Source: Cytophagaceae bacterium (GTDB lineage: Bacteria; Bacteroidota; Bacteroidia; Cytophagales; Flexibacteraceae). From it: a stretch of 35,084 bases of DNA. Position numbers and translations under genes: made by a program. The notes under the pieces were generated by a model. It was not told the DNA's origin. It worked only from the letters and a program-made list of their open reading frames with translations, and did not search any database. The DNA lies in NCBI GenBank assembly GCA_027487695.1, contig JAIYDB010000035.1, forward strand, positions 1 through 35,084, written 5' to 3'. Positions 25,555 through 34,142 of the stretch are shown one piece after another. The stretch's first letter is position 1. Every line of letters begins with the position of its first letter.

Positions 25555-26871
25555 CTACTTAGCTACAATAGTTTTTCTGCCTATGCTGTAGTAGGTGAAG
25601 CCATATTCTTCCATAATTTCTGGCTCATACAAGTTTCTGCCATCAAAAATTACTTTGTTAGAAAGCTTCTTACTTAAGTAATCCATATCAGGTGTTCTAA
25701 ATTCTGGCCACTCAGTTACAATTAATAGTGCATCGGCACCATCCAGAACCTCGTACTTATCTTTACCGTAGTAAATTTTATCGCCAAGAATTTCTTTTAC
25801 ATTGTTCATACCTTCAGGATCGTAGGCACGAACACTGGCACCTGCCGCTAACAAAGCATCAATGTTATATAAACTTGGTGCTTCTCTTATATCGTCGGTA
25901 TATGGCTTGAAAGCCAATCCCCAAATAGCAATGGTCTTACCTTTTAAATTATTACCGAAGTAATTAGAAATAGAAGGCATTAGCTTAGTTTTCTGGTCTT
26001 CATTTACTGCCATTACAGAATTAAGAATACGGAAATCATATCCGTTCTGTACTGCAGTATGGTGTAGGGCTTGCACATCTTTAGGGAAACAGCTACCGCC
26101 ATAACCAATACCAGCAAAAAGGAAACGCTTGCCTATACGGCTATCAGAACCTATACCAATACGTACCTTATCAACATCTGCACCTACCCTTTCACAAAGG
26201 TTAGCTACTTCGTTCATAAAAGTAATTTTCATGGCAAGGAAACTATTTGCTGCGTACTTAGTCATTTCAGCACTACGCTCATCCATAAAAATCACTGGAT
26301 TGCCTTGGCGTACCAATGGAGCATAAAGTTTTTCCATTAGGTGCTTAGCCTTTTCGCTGCTGGTACCTATTACCACCCTATCAGGCTTCATAAAGTCATC
26401 TACAGCAACACCTTCACGTAAGAACTCTGGGTTACTAACCACATCAAATTCAACTTTTGCATTTGGAGCAATAGCCGCATGAACCTTATCGGCAGTACCT
26501 ACTGGCACAGTACTCTTATCAATGATAACTGTATACTGGTGTAATAATGGACCTAAGTCCGAAGCCACCTTAAGAATGTACTTTAAATCGGCACTACCAT
26601 CTTCCCCTGGAGGTGTTGGCAATGCCAAAAATATGATTTGGGCATCTTGAATACCTTCCTTTAAATCGGTTGTAAACTTCAAAGAACCAAATTCTAGATT
26701 CTTCTTGAACAATACTTCTAAGCCTGGTTCGTAGATAGTGATAACGCCATTTTTAAGGCTATTGATTTTGCGCTCGTCAATATCAATACAGTAAACTTGG
26801 TTACCTGTTTCGGCAAAGCAAGTACCTGTTACCAAGCCAACGTATCCTGTTCCTACAACTGCAATTTTCAT
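25555..26871 (-). CDS. ugd: UDP-glucose 6-dehydrogenase
   Basis: Oxidises UDP-glucose to UDP-glucuronate with 2 NAD+, providing a precursor for acidic exopolysaccharide. The 438-aa length is typical. It starts with the Rossmann motif VVGTGYVGLVTGTCFAE. Further hallmarks are EPGLE, PTPPGEDGSADL, STVPVGTA, NPEFLREGVAVDDF, the catalytic Cys in GIGYGGSCFPKD (about 262), and the C-terminal GLAFKPYTDDIREAPS and FDGRNLY. Family members can act on related UDP- or GDP-sugars, so glucose specificity is likely but not certain. It is convergent with the histidine kinase and divergent from the barrel gene, so probably monocistronic. Confidence 0.94.
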   Translation of the reverse strand: MKIAVVGTGYVGLVTGTCFAETGNQVYCIDIDERKINSLKNGVITIYEPGLEVLFKKNLEFGSLKFTTDLKEGIQDAQIIFLALPTPPGEDGSADLKYILKVASDLGPLLHQYTVIIDKSTVPVGTADKVHAAIAPNAKVEFDVVSNPEFLREGVAVDDFMKPDRVVIGTSSEKAKHLMEKLYAPLVRQGNPVIFMDERSAEMTKYAANSFLAMKITFMNEVANLCERVGADVDKVRIGIGSDSRIGKRFLFAGIGYGGSCFPKDVQALHHTAVQNGYDFRILNSVMAVNEDQKTKLMPSISNYFGNNLKGKTIAIWGLAFKPYTDDIREAPSLYNIDALLAAGASVRAYDPEGMNNVKEILGDKIYYGKDKYEVLDGADALLIVTEWPEFRTPDMDYLSKKLSNKVIFDGRNLYEPEIMEEYGFTYYSIGRKTIVAK

Positions 26872-26890
26872 TTTGAAAAAGTTCTTTAAG

Positions 26891-26898
26891 TATATTTG
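26891..26898 (+). promoter_or_regulatory. -7 element TATATTTG upstream of the barrel gene
   Basis: A TAnnTTTG match lies 51 bases before the ATG at 26950. A TTTG occurs at 26872-26875, but the 15-base gap is shorter than usual. A small dyad GGTGC/GCACC (26909-26924) follows in the leader and could be a repressor site or leader hairpin. Confidence 0.35.
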
Positions 26899-26949
26899 AA
26901 GTTCTCAGGGTGCAAATTAGCACCTTATCATTAAAATAACTGCCTAATA

Positions 26950-27741
26950 ATGTGCCAAAACCATAAAATATATATTAAGTTATTATTATGTACTTTGCTT
27001 TTAGGAGCGCAATCCCTTGAATGTAAGGCACAAAGCCCTTCTGTAGATGAAGAGCAAGGCAAAAGACACGCTTTCTTATTTCCTGTTGGTTTAAGTGCGG
27101 CAATCCCAGAAGGCGACTTGAAAGCCCAATATGGTTCTTTCGGTATTTTAAACATTGGAGTATTTTATCGCACTAAAAACAACTGGCTTTTTGGGACCGA
27201 TTTTAACTTTTTCTTTGGTTCAAACGTAAAAATTAATCCATTAAGCGATTTATATATTAGCAATAACAATATGATTGGCAACGATGGCTTGCCTTCCAAT
27301 GTTACCCGTAGTTTCAGGGGCTTACTTTCCCCTACCATTAAAGTTGGAAAAGTATTCCCTAAACCTATTGGCAAAAAAGCCGATGAAAATAGTGGTATTG
27401 CAGTTATACTTGGCGCAGGCTACATGGGACACAAAATCCGTTATGCCGATGAAAGCCGAAATATCCCTATCCTTCAATCAGATGTTGTTAAAGGTTATGA
27501 TAGGTTAAGCACAGGACTAGGACTTCAGCAAACGCTATCATACCTGTATTTAAGCAAAAGCCGAACTGTAAACTTTACTATTGCTTTAGATTTTTACCAA
27601 GGCTTTACCCAAAACCGCAGAGTTAATTACGATTTACGAAGCACCTTGCCTGCCAATCGGTTAGATTTAATGTATGCCATTAGGATAGGCTGGGTACTTC
27701 CTGTTTATGGACAAAGAGCTAATGAGTTTTACTATTATTAA
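26950..27741 (+). CDS. Outer-membrane beta-barrel protein
   Basis: A 263-aa exported protein. The signal peptide has a hydrophobic core at about residues 8-20 and probable cleavage after CKAQ. The mature sequence consists of alternating amphipathic strands with aromatic belts (GILNIGVFYRTKNNWLFGTDFNFFFGS, TVNFTIALDFYQGF, YAIRIGWVLPVYG) and ends in an aromatic FYYY. These are features of small outer-membrane barrels of about 8-10 strands. The Gly-rich stretch IAVILGAGYMGHKIRYAD resembles the porin-type opacity-protein pattern. The specific function is not recognised, and it does not look like PorT, PorV or SprF to me. Divergent from ugd and followed by a strong bidirectional terminator. Confidence 0.75.
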   Translation: MCQNHKIYIKLLLCTLLLGAQSLECKAQSPSVDEEQGKRHAFLFPVGLSAAIPEGDLKAQYGSFGILNIGVFYRTKNNWLFGTDFNFFFGSNVKINPLSDLYISNNNMIGNDGLPSNVTRSFRGLLSPTIKVGKVFPKPIGKKADENSGIAVILGAGYMGHKIRYADESRNIPILQSDVVKGYDRLSTGLGLQQTLSYLYLSKSRTVNFTIALDFYQGFTQNRRVNYDLRSTLPANRLDLMYAIRIGWVLPVYGQRANEFYYY

Positions 27742-27757
27742 AATTTAGGGAACTTTG

Positions 27758-27798
27758 CCAATAAAAAAGGCACCGCTGCGCGGTGCCTTTTTTATTGG
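27758..27798. terminator. Bidirectional intrinsic terminator, 19-bp perfect stem
   Basis: Bases 27758-27776 pair perfectly with 27780-27798 around a TGC loop. The GC-rich core ggcaccgc/gcggtgcc is flanked by an A6 tract on one side and T6 on the other, giving a U-run in both directions. It lies between the convergent barrel gene and sppA, 17 and 25 bases from their stops. Confidence 0.92.
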
Positions 27799-27822
27799 TA
27801 GGAAATCGTTGAAGCAATATAA

Positions 27823-29595
27823 CTAGCGCATATCTACATTAAGCAATAGCTTAGCTTGTATGCCATTCATCTTTTGTAGAGTTCTGGCTTGCATTACCAA
27901 AGGATATAGCTCACCAAACTGAATTTTCTCAATTTTAGTAGTTGCCTTTGTTTCAAACGATTCTGCTAATTCCTCAAAGAAGGTTTTTACCTTAGGCATA
28001 TACACAATGCTATATTCTGTTGGCTTAAGTTTTGCCTTTTTGGCAGCCATAGCAATAGCATCGTCTAAGTTGCCCAGCTTATCAACCAAACCTCTTTCTT
28101 TCGCTTGTAAACCGCTCCAAACTCTACCGCTGGCAAGCGCCTTAATGCTGTCTTGACTTAGCCTTCTACCTTGTGCTGCCTTTGAGGTAAACTCCTCATA
28201 AATCTGCTCTACACTTCTTTGGATAATAGCTCTTTCGGCAGGCCTCATTTCACGGGTTACATCACCCAAATCTGAATACAAACCAGTACTAACACCATCT
28301 GTTGTGATACCAAGCTTATTGTTCAACATTCCTTGGGCATTAAACAACAAACCAAATACCCCTATAGAACCTGTAATAGTAGTTGGCATTGCCACAATAC
28401 TATCGCAGCCCATTGCCATATAGTAACCGCCGCTTGCAGCAACATCGCCCATTGAAGCTATAACTGGCTTCACTTTGCGAAGTAACTGAATTTCACGCCA
28501 CATAACATCAGAAGCTAAGGCACTACCACCTGGTGAGTTAATTCTAATTACGACCGCCTTAATATTTTCATCGTCTTTCGCTTTACGAATTTGCTCATTA
28601 AACTCATCTGAACCAATACCATTTTGAGAGGTTGAACCATCAATTTCTCCTTTGGCAATGATAACGGCAATTTTACTTTTCGCATCCTTATTTTCAGAAC
28701 CATTGCTTTCCCAATCGTTACCTAAATAATCGTCGTAATCAATGTAATTCAGCTCTTTCACTTTCGATACTTTCATACGCTTCAAGAAATCGGCCTCAAC
28801 TTCATCCCAGTAAATAGCACCGTCAATTACGTTTAACCTTACGCCATCTTGTGCATTTTGAACAAGGAACGAATCAGAAATCTGACGCATACGCACTGGC
28901 TCAATTTTTCTACTGGCAGCCATTTGGTCAACCATTTGTCCGTAAATGCTATTCAAGAAGCTAGTGGTTTGCTCTCTGTTGGCAGGACTCATTTTATCTA
29001 ACAAGAATGGCTCAACAGCACTCTTGTAAGTACCAACTCTAAAAACTTCAGGCTTAACTTCTAACTTATCTAATGCTCCTTTAAAGAAAGGAATTGTAGT
29101 ACCTAAGCCATTCAATTCCATATTGCCACCTGGATTCATATACACCTTATCGGCAGTAGAAGCTAGGTAATACGCACCTTCGGTATAGTATTCGCCGTAG
29201 CTTACAATAAACTTCTTGCTCTTTTTGAACTCTACAAGAGTTTCACGCAGTTCTTCCAAAGAAGCCATACTAGCTAGTAAAATACCAGACTCCAAATAAA
29301 TACCTTTAATCTTAGGATCAGTAGCAGCTTTTTCAATAGCGCTTTTCAACTGCAACATACCTAAACCCATCGGTTCATTATTGAACTTGGCAAAAGGATC
29401 GTCAGCCACGCGTTCCACTAAATTTCCTGAAAGGGAAATTTTAAGGATACTATTATCTTTCACTGCCACCGTTTCATTGCTTGAACTACTAGCGGCAGCC
29501 CCAGCAATAATGCCAATGAGTACCAACACTAATAGAAAAGTGAAAATGATGCTGGCTACCAATGAACCAAAGACTATTTTTATAAAACCTTTCAT
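27823..29595 (-). CDS. sppA: Signal peptide peptidase SppA, 67K type
   Basis: A membrane-bound serine protease that degrades cleaved signal peptides. It has 590 aa, the size of the duplicated long-form SppA. One N-terminal membrane helix (about residues 8-35) anchors it. The catalytic Lys is in the first domain, VGTYKSAVEPF (about 190). The nucleophilic Ser is in the second domain, DVAASGGYYMAMGCDSIVA (about 388). INSPGGSALASD and TGSIGVFG are also typical. It is monocistronic by position: a terminator follows it and a divergent clpS precedes it. A -7 candidate is at 29655-29662, with a dyad near the expected start of transcription. Confidence 0.95.
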   Translation of the reverse strand: MKGFIKIVFGSLVASIIFTFLLVLVLIGIIAGAAASSSSNETVAVKDNSILKISLSGNLVERVADDPFAKFNNEPMGLGMLQLKSAIEKAATDPKIKGIYLESGILLASMASLEELRETLVEFKKSKKFIVSYGEYYTEGAYYLASTADKVYMNPGGNMELNGLGTTIPFFKGALDKLEVKPEVFRVGTYKSAVEPFLLDKMSPANREQTTSFLNSIYGQMVDQMAASRKIEPVRMRQISDSFLVQNAQDGVRLNVIDGAIYWDEVEADFLKRMKVSKVKELNYIDYDDYLGNDWESNGSENKDAKSKIAVIIAKGEIDGSTSQNGIGSDEFNEQIRKAKDDENIKAVVIRINSPGGSALASDVMWREIQLLRKVKPVIASMGDVAASGGYYMAMGCDSIVAMPTTITGSIGVFGLLFNAQGMLNNKLGITTDGVSTGLYSDLGDVTREMRPAERAIIQRSVEQIYEEFTSKAAQGRRLSQDSIKALASGRVWSGLQAKERGLVDKLGNLDDAIAMAAKKAKLKPTEYSIVYMPKVKTFFEELAESFETKATTKIEKIQFGELYPLVMQARTLQKMNGIQAKLLLNVDMR

Positions 29596-29625
29596 ACTGA
29601 AATATCTTGAATAAGGTAAATGAAT

Positions 29626-29662
29626 TGCATTAATGTTTGAGCTTTAATGCACAGCAAAACTA
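29626..29662 (-). promoter_or_regulatory. sppA promoter candidate with TGCATTAA dyad
   Basis: TAGTTTTG on the minus strand (29662 to 29655) matches the -7 consensus. Immediately downstream in the minus direction an 8-bp inverted repeat, TGCATTAA (29626-29633) and TTAATGCA (29644-29651), is separated by 10 bases and covers the likely start of transcription. It could be an operator or a leader hairpin. Confidence 0.4.
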
Positions 29663-29796
29663 AAGAAACAATTGTTAGCTAGGTTAACTTTTGCAGCCAA
29701 ATGGCAATACCTACTGATTTAAGGACTAAAAATGTGATAGATAGAAATCCAAAAACCGCTTTCTAAAAATTATCCAAAAAAAGTGGCAAGTATACC

Positions 29797-29830
29797 TTGA
29801 ACTAAATTCAGCTTTTTTTCTATATTTTTG
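29797..29830 (+). promoter_or_regulatory. clpS promoter, TTG-N23-TATTTTTG
   Basis: TTG at 29797-29799 and TATTTTTG at 29823-29830 are separated by 23 bases, within the range reported for Flavobacterium-type promoters. The -7 box ends only 4 bases before the in-frame GTG at 29835, so the mRNA may begin at or just before the coding region. Confidence 0.5.
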
Positions 29831-29834
29831 TGCT

Positions 29835-30134
29835 GTGTTTAATCCAATGAACAAAATGCAACCATTCGAATTACCAGAATACGAAGGCGTACTTTTACTG
29901 GAAGAAGTAGTTGATGAAAAAGAACTTGTTGTTTACAACGACGATATCAACACTTTTGACCACGTAATTAATACCCTTATTCAGGTTTGTGGGCACCAAC
30001 AACAACAGGCGGAACAGTGCACTATTCTTATCCACACAGTAGGTAAGTGTTCAGTTAGGTTGGGTAGCTATGAAGAATTAGTACCTATGCGTACTGGCAT
30101 TGTTGATAGAGGCATTTGTGCCGAAATCTTATAA
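29835..30134 (+). CDS. clpS: ATP-dependent Clp protease adaptor ClpS
   Basis: Delivers N-degron substrates to ClpA/ClpC-ClpP. The core LVVYNDDINTFDHVINTLIQVCGH matches the ClpS hallmark (NDD plus T-F-x-x-V) that forms the N-end residue pocket. The later segments ...QAEQCTILIHTVGKCSV and LRLGSYEELVPMR-like stretch to the end also fit the fold. As given it is 99 aa. The GTG at 29835 is adjacent to the -7 element; ATG at 29847 or 29856 are equally possible starts and would leave a leader of 10-20 bases. Only the N-terminal extension changes. It is a single gene with its own terminator. Confidence 0.93.
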   Translation: MFNPMNKMQPFELPEYEGVLLLEEVVDEKELVVYNDDINTFDHVINTLIQVCGHQQQQAEQCTILIHTVGKCSVRLGSYEELVPMRTGIVDRGICAEIL

Positions 30135-30163
30135 AACACTGTCAATTGAGCCACAAAAGTTTG

Positions 30164-30190
30164 AACCTCGTATAATCGCGAGGTTTTTTT
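30164..30190 (+). terminator. Intrinsic terminator after clpS
   Basis: The arms aacctcg (30164-30170) and cgaggtt (30179-30185) pair around an 8-base loop, followed by a T run to 30190. It lies 30 bases after the stop. Confidence 0.85.
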
Positions 30191-30344
30191 CTGCGTAAAA
30201 TTTAGGGTGAGCAAATACGCTATCAGCATTTTTTTTGCTTATTGCCTTTCTGTTTGGATGTTAACCATTCAAATTCTTAAATTTTCAGCTTTAAATTCTG
30301 CGAAGTAGCCACAAGGCTGCTTTCTTTTGCATAATATTGCAACA

Positions 30345-31940
30345 ATGGCAAATTCATTATTCAAGAAAAAATCCCTCGAATCGGTAATGGCTGAAGCCCA
30401 TGCTAACGAGGGTGGTTTAAAGAAAACCTTAGGCGCCTTTAACCTGATTGCATTAGGGGTAGGTGCTATTATTGGTGCAGGCCTATTCGTAAGAACTGCA
30501 GCAGCTGCATCTGACGCTGCGGGTCCTGCAGTAACCTTAGCCTTTGTATTGGCGGCTTTAGGCTGTGCCTTTGCTGGCTTATGTTATGCAGAATTTGCTG
30601 CCATGATTCCTATCGCTGGTTCAGCCTATGCTTATGCCTACATTACTTTAGGTGAATTAGTAGCTTGGATTATTGGCTGGGCATTGATTATGGAATATGC
30701 GCTTGGTGCTGCCACGGTTTCCATTGCCTGGTCCGAATACCTCAATAACCTGCTCGGGGGAGCCATACCCTATGAATGGTGCCATTCGCCGTTTGAGTCG
30801 CTACACTTTGTAACTGGCGATAAAATTGCTCAGTTCTTAGCGGCAGATGCAGGATTAGCCAAGTTTGTGAAGGATGGTACCTTGTACCTTTCTGAAGATA
30901 TTATGAAAACCTTACCTGCAAATTTAGTTGATTTGGTAAGCGTTACACAAGGACTTATCAATGCGCCTGCATTGATAATCTTAGCTTTAATGACTATGGT
31001 TTTAATCAGAGGTACGCAAGAAAGTGCCTTTATCAATGCCATTATTGTATTCATTAAAGTAGCTATTGTATTGCTATTTATTGCCATTGGTTGGGGTTAT
31101 ATTAACCCTGCTAACTATACGCCGTATTTCATTCCTGATAACTTCGTAGGACACGAAAGCTTCTTCAAGCACGGATGGGGTGGTGTTGTAGGTGGTGCAG
31201 CCATTGTATTCTTTGCCTTTATTGGTTTTGATGCGGTAAGTACTGCAGCCCAAGAAGCGAAGAACCCTAAGCGCGATATGCCAATTGGTATCTTAGGTTC
31301 ATTGGTAGTTTGTACCATACTTTATGTATTGTTCGGACACGTACTTACAGGCGTTGCAAACTGGGAAGAGTTTAAAACCGCAGGTAAAGAAGCATCTGTA
31401 ACCTATGTAATTCAGAAATACATGATCGGATATGAGTGGTTAGGCACTAGCGTAACGGTGGCTATTTTAGCTGGTTTCTCGTCTGTAATTCTGGTAATGT
31501 TAATGGGCCAAAGCCGTGTATTCTTTACCATGAGTAACGATGGACTTATCCCTAAAGCCTTTGGTGATTTACACCCTAAGTTCCGTACTCCATTTAAGAG
31601 CAATATTATCCTATTTATATTCGTAGGCTTATTTGCTGCTTTCGTACCAGGTTCAGTAGCGGGCGATTTAACTTCATTCGGTACCTTATTTGCATTCGTG
31701 GTAGTATGTGCTGGCATCCTTGTAATGCGCAAGCAACAACCAGATGCCCCACGTCCTTTCAAAACACCATTAGTACCATTAGTGCCAGTCTTAGGTATTT
31801 TGGTATGCGGATTTATGATTTCAGCTTTAGATAAAACTACCCTTACCGTTGCCTTAATTTGGATGGCAGTAGGTTTAGTAATCTACTTCTTATATAGCAG
31901 AAACCACAGTAAGCTTAGAAAGCTCAATAGCGGTAAATAA
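30345..31940 (+). CDS. APC-superfamily amino-acid permease (CAT type)
   Basis: An inner-membrane amino-acid transporter of 531 aa from ATG 30345. The alternative in-frame TTG at 30327 adds only six residues and is less likely. The N-terminal polar segment is followed by the APC signature FNLIALGVGAIIGAGLFV (helix 1) and ITLGELVAWIIGWALIMEYALG. The IAFxGFDAVSTAAQEAKNPKRDMP-like helix 6-loop region is typical of the cationic amino-acid transporter group. About 12-14 hydrophobic segments run to the C-terminus. The substrate (Lys, Arg or a neutral amino acid) cannot be inferred. A terminator precedes it and its stop codon lies inside a hairpin at 31926-31948. Confidence 0.92.
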   Translation: MANSLFKKKSLESVMAEAHANEGGLKKTLGAFNLIALGVGAIIGAGLFVRTAAAASDAAGPAVTLAFVLAALGCAFAGLCYAEFAAMIPIAGSAYAYAYITLGELVAWIIGWALIMEYALGAATVSIAWSEYLNNLLGGAIPYEWCHSPFESLHFVTGDKIAQFLAADAGLAKFVKDGTLYLSEDIMKTLPANLVDLVSVTQGLINAPALIILALMTMVLIRGTQESAFINAIIVFIKVAIVLLFIAIGWGYINPANYTPYFIPDNFVGHESFFKHGWGGVVGGAAIVFFAFIGFDAVSTAAQEAKNPKRDMPIGILGSLVVCTILYVLFGHVLTGVANWEEFKTAGKEASVTYVIQKYMIGYEWLGTSVTVAILAGFSSVILVMLMGQSRVFFTMSNDGLIPKAFGDLHPKFRTPFKSNIILFIFVGLFAAFVPGSVAGDLTSFGTLFAFVVVCAGILVMRKQQPDAPRPFKTPLVPLVPVLGILVCGFMISALDKTTLTVALIWMAVGLVIYFLYSRNHSKLRKLNSGK

Positions 31941-31948
31941 CCGCTATT
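31926..31948. terminator. Hairpin spanning the permease stop codon
   Basis: The arms aatagcggt (31926-31934) and accgctatt (31940-31948) pair perfectly around a 5-base loop. The permease TAA (31938-31940) is in the loop and arm base. The convergent exonuclease gene stops at 31956. There is only a weak T tract (ccttttagg) on the plus side, so termination efficiency is uncertain. Confidence 0.45.
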
Positions 31949-31955
31949 AAGCCTT

Positions 31956-32699
31956 TTAGGTTAATAAAATGCTATCGTCGCTTAGTTTAGGTAAGCCGTG
32001 CAAACGCAAATAAACCTGAGCAGTAAGTGCAACATCGGCCAAAGCTTGTTGCTTTAAGCCTTCTAAATTACCCGTTTCGTGAAATTCCTTTTGAAAAGCC
32101 CGATAATCGGGCTTTTTTGGTTCTTCTACTATCCCCAATAAAATCACTAAAGCCTGTAGCGATACAAAATAGCGCGATTCACCAAATCGCCACATATCCA
32201 TCGTGTCCATTAGGTTAAGTTCCCAAGGCTTTTTGTGCAGGGTATTTAATGCGAAAGGAATTGGTAAATTGTTAATCACCAAACGCCTAGCGATAAATGG
32301 GAAATCAAAATCTTTTCCATTATGTGCTACCAAGGTTAACTGTCTGTTATTAAACCTATTGGCTTTCAGAATTTCCAGAAATTGAGCGAGTAAAGCTTCC
32401 TCGTTTTCACCTGTTAAAACAGTGGTTCGTAGCTGCAAACTACCATCGGCCATTTTAGGGAAATACCCCATTCCAATACAAACCACCTTGGCAAATTCTG
32501 CATATAAGGCAGCTCGTTGTTCAAAAATAGCTTCTGCATCAGTATCTTCTGCTTTGGCAATTCTGGCTACTTTACGTTCCCATAGATATTGCATAGCAGG
32601 ATTTAAGTCAGCAAGGTTTGGCTTTACCGATACCGTTTCAATATCAATAAATAGCAACGTATGCAGGTGCTTGCGGTAGTCAATATCTTGGAATGCCAT
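31956..32699 (-). CDS. PolB-like 3'-5' exonuclease (DnaQ fold)
   Basis: A 247-aa predicted exonuclease of the PolB-associated DEDD family. Exo I is LLFIDIET (Asp and Glu at about 18-21). Exo II is LVAHNGKDFDFPFIARRL (about 127). Exo III is carried by the later DVALTAQVYLRL (about 220), which supplies the last Asp. The conserved KVVCIGMGYF and MDTMDMWRFG stretches fit the family. It is stand-alone with no polymerase domain. A minus-strand -7 candidate TAACTTTG (32743 to 32736) lies about 36 bases upstream of the start. Cellular role is probably DNA or RNA repair or proofreading, but is unproven for this family. Confidence 0.88.
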   Translation of the reverse strand: MAFQDIDYRKHLHTLLFIDIETVSVKPNLADLNPAMQYLWERKVARIAKAEDTDAEAIFEQRAALYAEFAKVVCIGMGYFPKMADGSLQLRTTVLTGENEEALLAQFLEILKANRFNNRQLTLVAHNGKDFDFPFIARRLVINNLPIPFALNTLHKKPWELNLMDTMDMWRFGESRYFVSLQALVILLGIVEEPKKPDYRAFQKEFHETGNLEGLKQQALADVALTAQVYLRLHGLPKLSDDSILLT

Positions 32700-32735
32700 T
32701 TAGAACTATCAAGTAAAGTAATAGGATACCCCGAA

Positions 32736-32743
32736 CAAAGTTA
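32736..32743 (-). promoter_or_regulatory. -7 element TAACTTTG upstream of the exonuclease gene
   Basis: CAAAGTTA on the plus strand reads TAACTTTG on the minus strand, identical to the prs -7 box. It lies 36 bases upstream of the ATG. No CAA (minus TTG) occurs in the expected -33 interval. Confidence 0.45.
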
Positions 32744-32816
32744 ACGGGTAGCTGGTGGATTGAAGATGTAAAATGCGGTTATTTGGATATATATTTCGCA
32801 CTTAACTATTTTTATA

Positions 32817-34142
32817 ATGCAAGTACTTCAAGCCCAATTGCTCAAATTTGAACAGTATATTCAAAAGCAGGCCATCTGTCAATCATTTGCAGCAAATGAA
32901 AAGGTTTTGGTTTGCGTAAGTGGTGGTGCCGATTCTGTACTCTTACTGCATTTATTAAAGTTATACACCTCTTGGGATTTATTCGTTTGCCATACCAACC
33001 ACCAATTACGTGGCGATAGTTCTGATTCTGATGAGCAATTAGTTAGAAACTATGCCCAAGAAAACAACCTGCCTATTTACGTACAGGTGGCAAAGCCTAT
33101 CACCTTATCGGAAGATGGTTCTTATGAATTAGAAGCCCGCAAATTGCGTCGGACTTTTCAGGATGATCTTTGCGCTGAACATCAGATTAACTGGGTAGCT
33201 ACGGGTCACCACTTGACCGATAGTTTTGAAACTGCATTGATTAACTTAATCAGAGGTTCGGGTATTACAGGTTTACGAGGCATCCCTTTCAGAAATGGTA
33301 ATCGCATTCATCCTTTACTTTGCTTTACTAAGGAAGAGGTAGAAGAACTATGTAAGGAACTAGGCCTGACCTTCAATACCGATGCTTCCAATGCGGATAC
33401 CAGTATTAGACGTAACCAATTACGCTTGGAAGTATTGCCGATTTTAAAGGCAATGAACCCGAATTTGGAGCATACTTTCGCAGCGAATGCCTTGCGTATT
33501 GAAGCGATAGACGATTACTTGAACACCACAGCTGAATACGCCATCAATCCTTCAGAAATAGAACTGGAACGTATTAACGATGCTATTCTTCCTGAACTCT
33601 GGCTTCGAAAACAGAACGATGGTAGTTCTTATGCTAACTATTTAAATGCCTGCCAAACTGCGAATGACCTCCAAACAGGGGAAAAAGTACAAATAGGCTC
33701 CACTTTTTGGGTGCGTGATAGAAACTTACTATTAAAAACTGAGGCCGAAAATCATTATCAAATTACCCTAAATGCTGAGAACCAATGGCAGTACCAAGGT
33801 CCATTTTTTCAGATATGGAAATTGGCAAACATTGGAACTGAATTGATATTTGATAGCAATTACTTGCATTTAGAAGAACACCAAATAACTAACCTAATCG
33901 TTCGCAATTGGCTCCCGGGCGATTATGTACTCATTAACCAAGGACGCTCAAAAAAGAAAGTAAGCGACTTACTAACCGATGCTAAGGTAAGCGCGGCATT
34001 AAAGCCAAACTGGCCCGTAATTACAAATTCTGAATTAGCAGGGGAGGTTATTTGGGTACCAGGCGTAAGGCTATCTGATACCTACCACAAGCGAAATTTT
34101 GCTTGTCCCGTATCGTTTGGGTTTGCAATTGTGCAATCTTAA
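32817..34142 (+). CDS. tilS: tRNA(Ile)-lysidine synthase
   Basis: Converts C34 of the CAU-anticodon tRNA-Ile to lysidine, so that it reads AUA; an essential tRNA modification. The 441-aa length is normal. The PP-loop ATP motif VSGGADSVLLLHLL is at about residue 33. The CHTNHQLRGDSSDSDEQ loop, the ATGHHLTDSFETALINLIRGSG helix and the IRRNQLRLEVLP segment follow. The C-terminal TilS domain is marked by VRNWLPGDYV and GRSKKKVSDLLTDAKV. The promoter is weak: TATATTTC about 25 bases upstream is one base off consensus. The stop overlaps the convergent gene's stop in a TTAA tetranucleotide. Confidence 0.95.
   Translation: MQVLQAQLLKFEQYIQKQAICQSFAANEKVLVCVSGGADSVLLLHLLKLYTSWDLFVCHTNHQLRGDSSDSDEQLVRNYAQENNLPIYVQVAKPITLSEDGSYELEARKLRRTFQDDLCAEHQINWVATGHHLTDSFETALINLIRGSGITGLRGIPFRNGNRIHPLLCFTKEEVEELCKELGLTFNTDASNADTSIRRNQLRLEVLPILKAMNPNLEHTFAANALRIEAIDDYLNTTAEYAINPSEIELERINDAILPELWLRKQNDGSSYANYLNACQTANDLQTGEKVQIGSTFWVRDRNLLLKTEAENHYQITLNAENQWQYQGPFFQIWKLANIGTELIFDSNYLHLEEHQITNLIVRNWLPGDYVLINQGRSKKKVSDLLTDAKVSAALKPNWPVITNSELAGEVIWVPGVRLSDTYHKRNFACPVSFGFAIVQS

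Noticed and set aside
31412-31762. 116-aa minus-strand open frame within the permease
   Set aside because: The permease frame has conserved APC motifs across this stretch. The antisense frame has no known motif.
33200-33250. TilS GHHLTDSFET lacking the first Asp of the common HHxDDxxET motif
   Set aside because: From memory this variation is normal in Bacteroidota TilS. The PP-loop and C-terminal domain are intact, so no loss of function is suggested.
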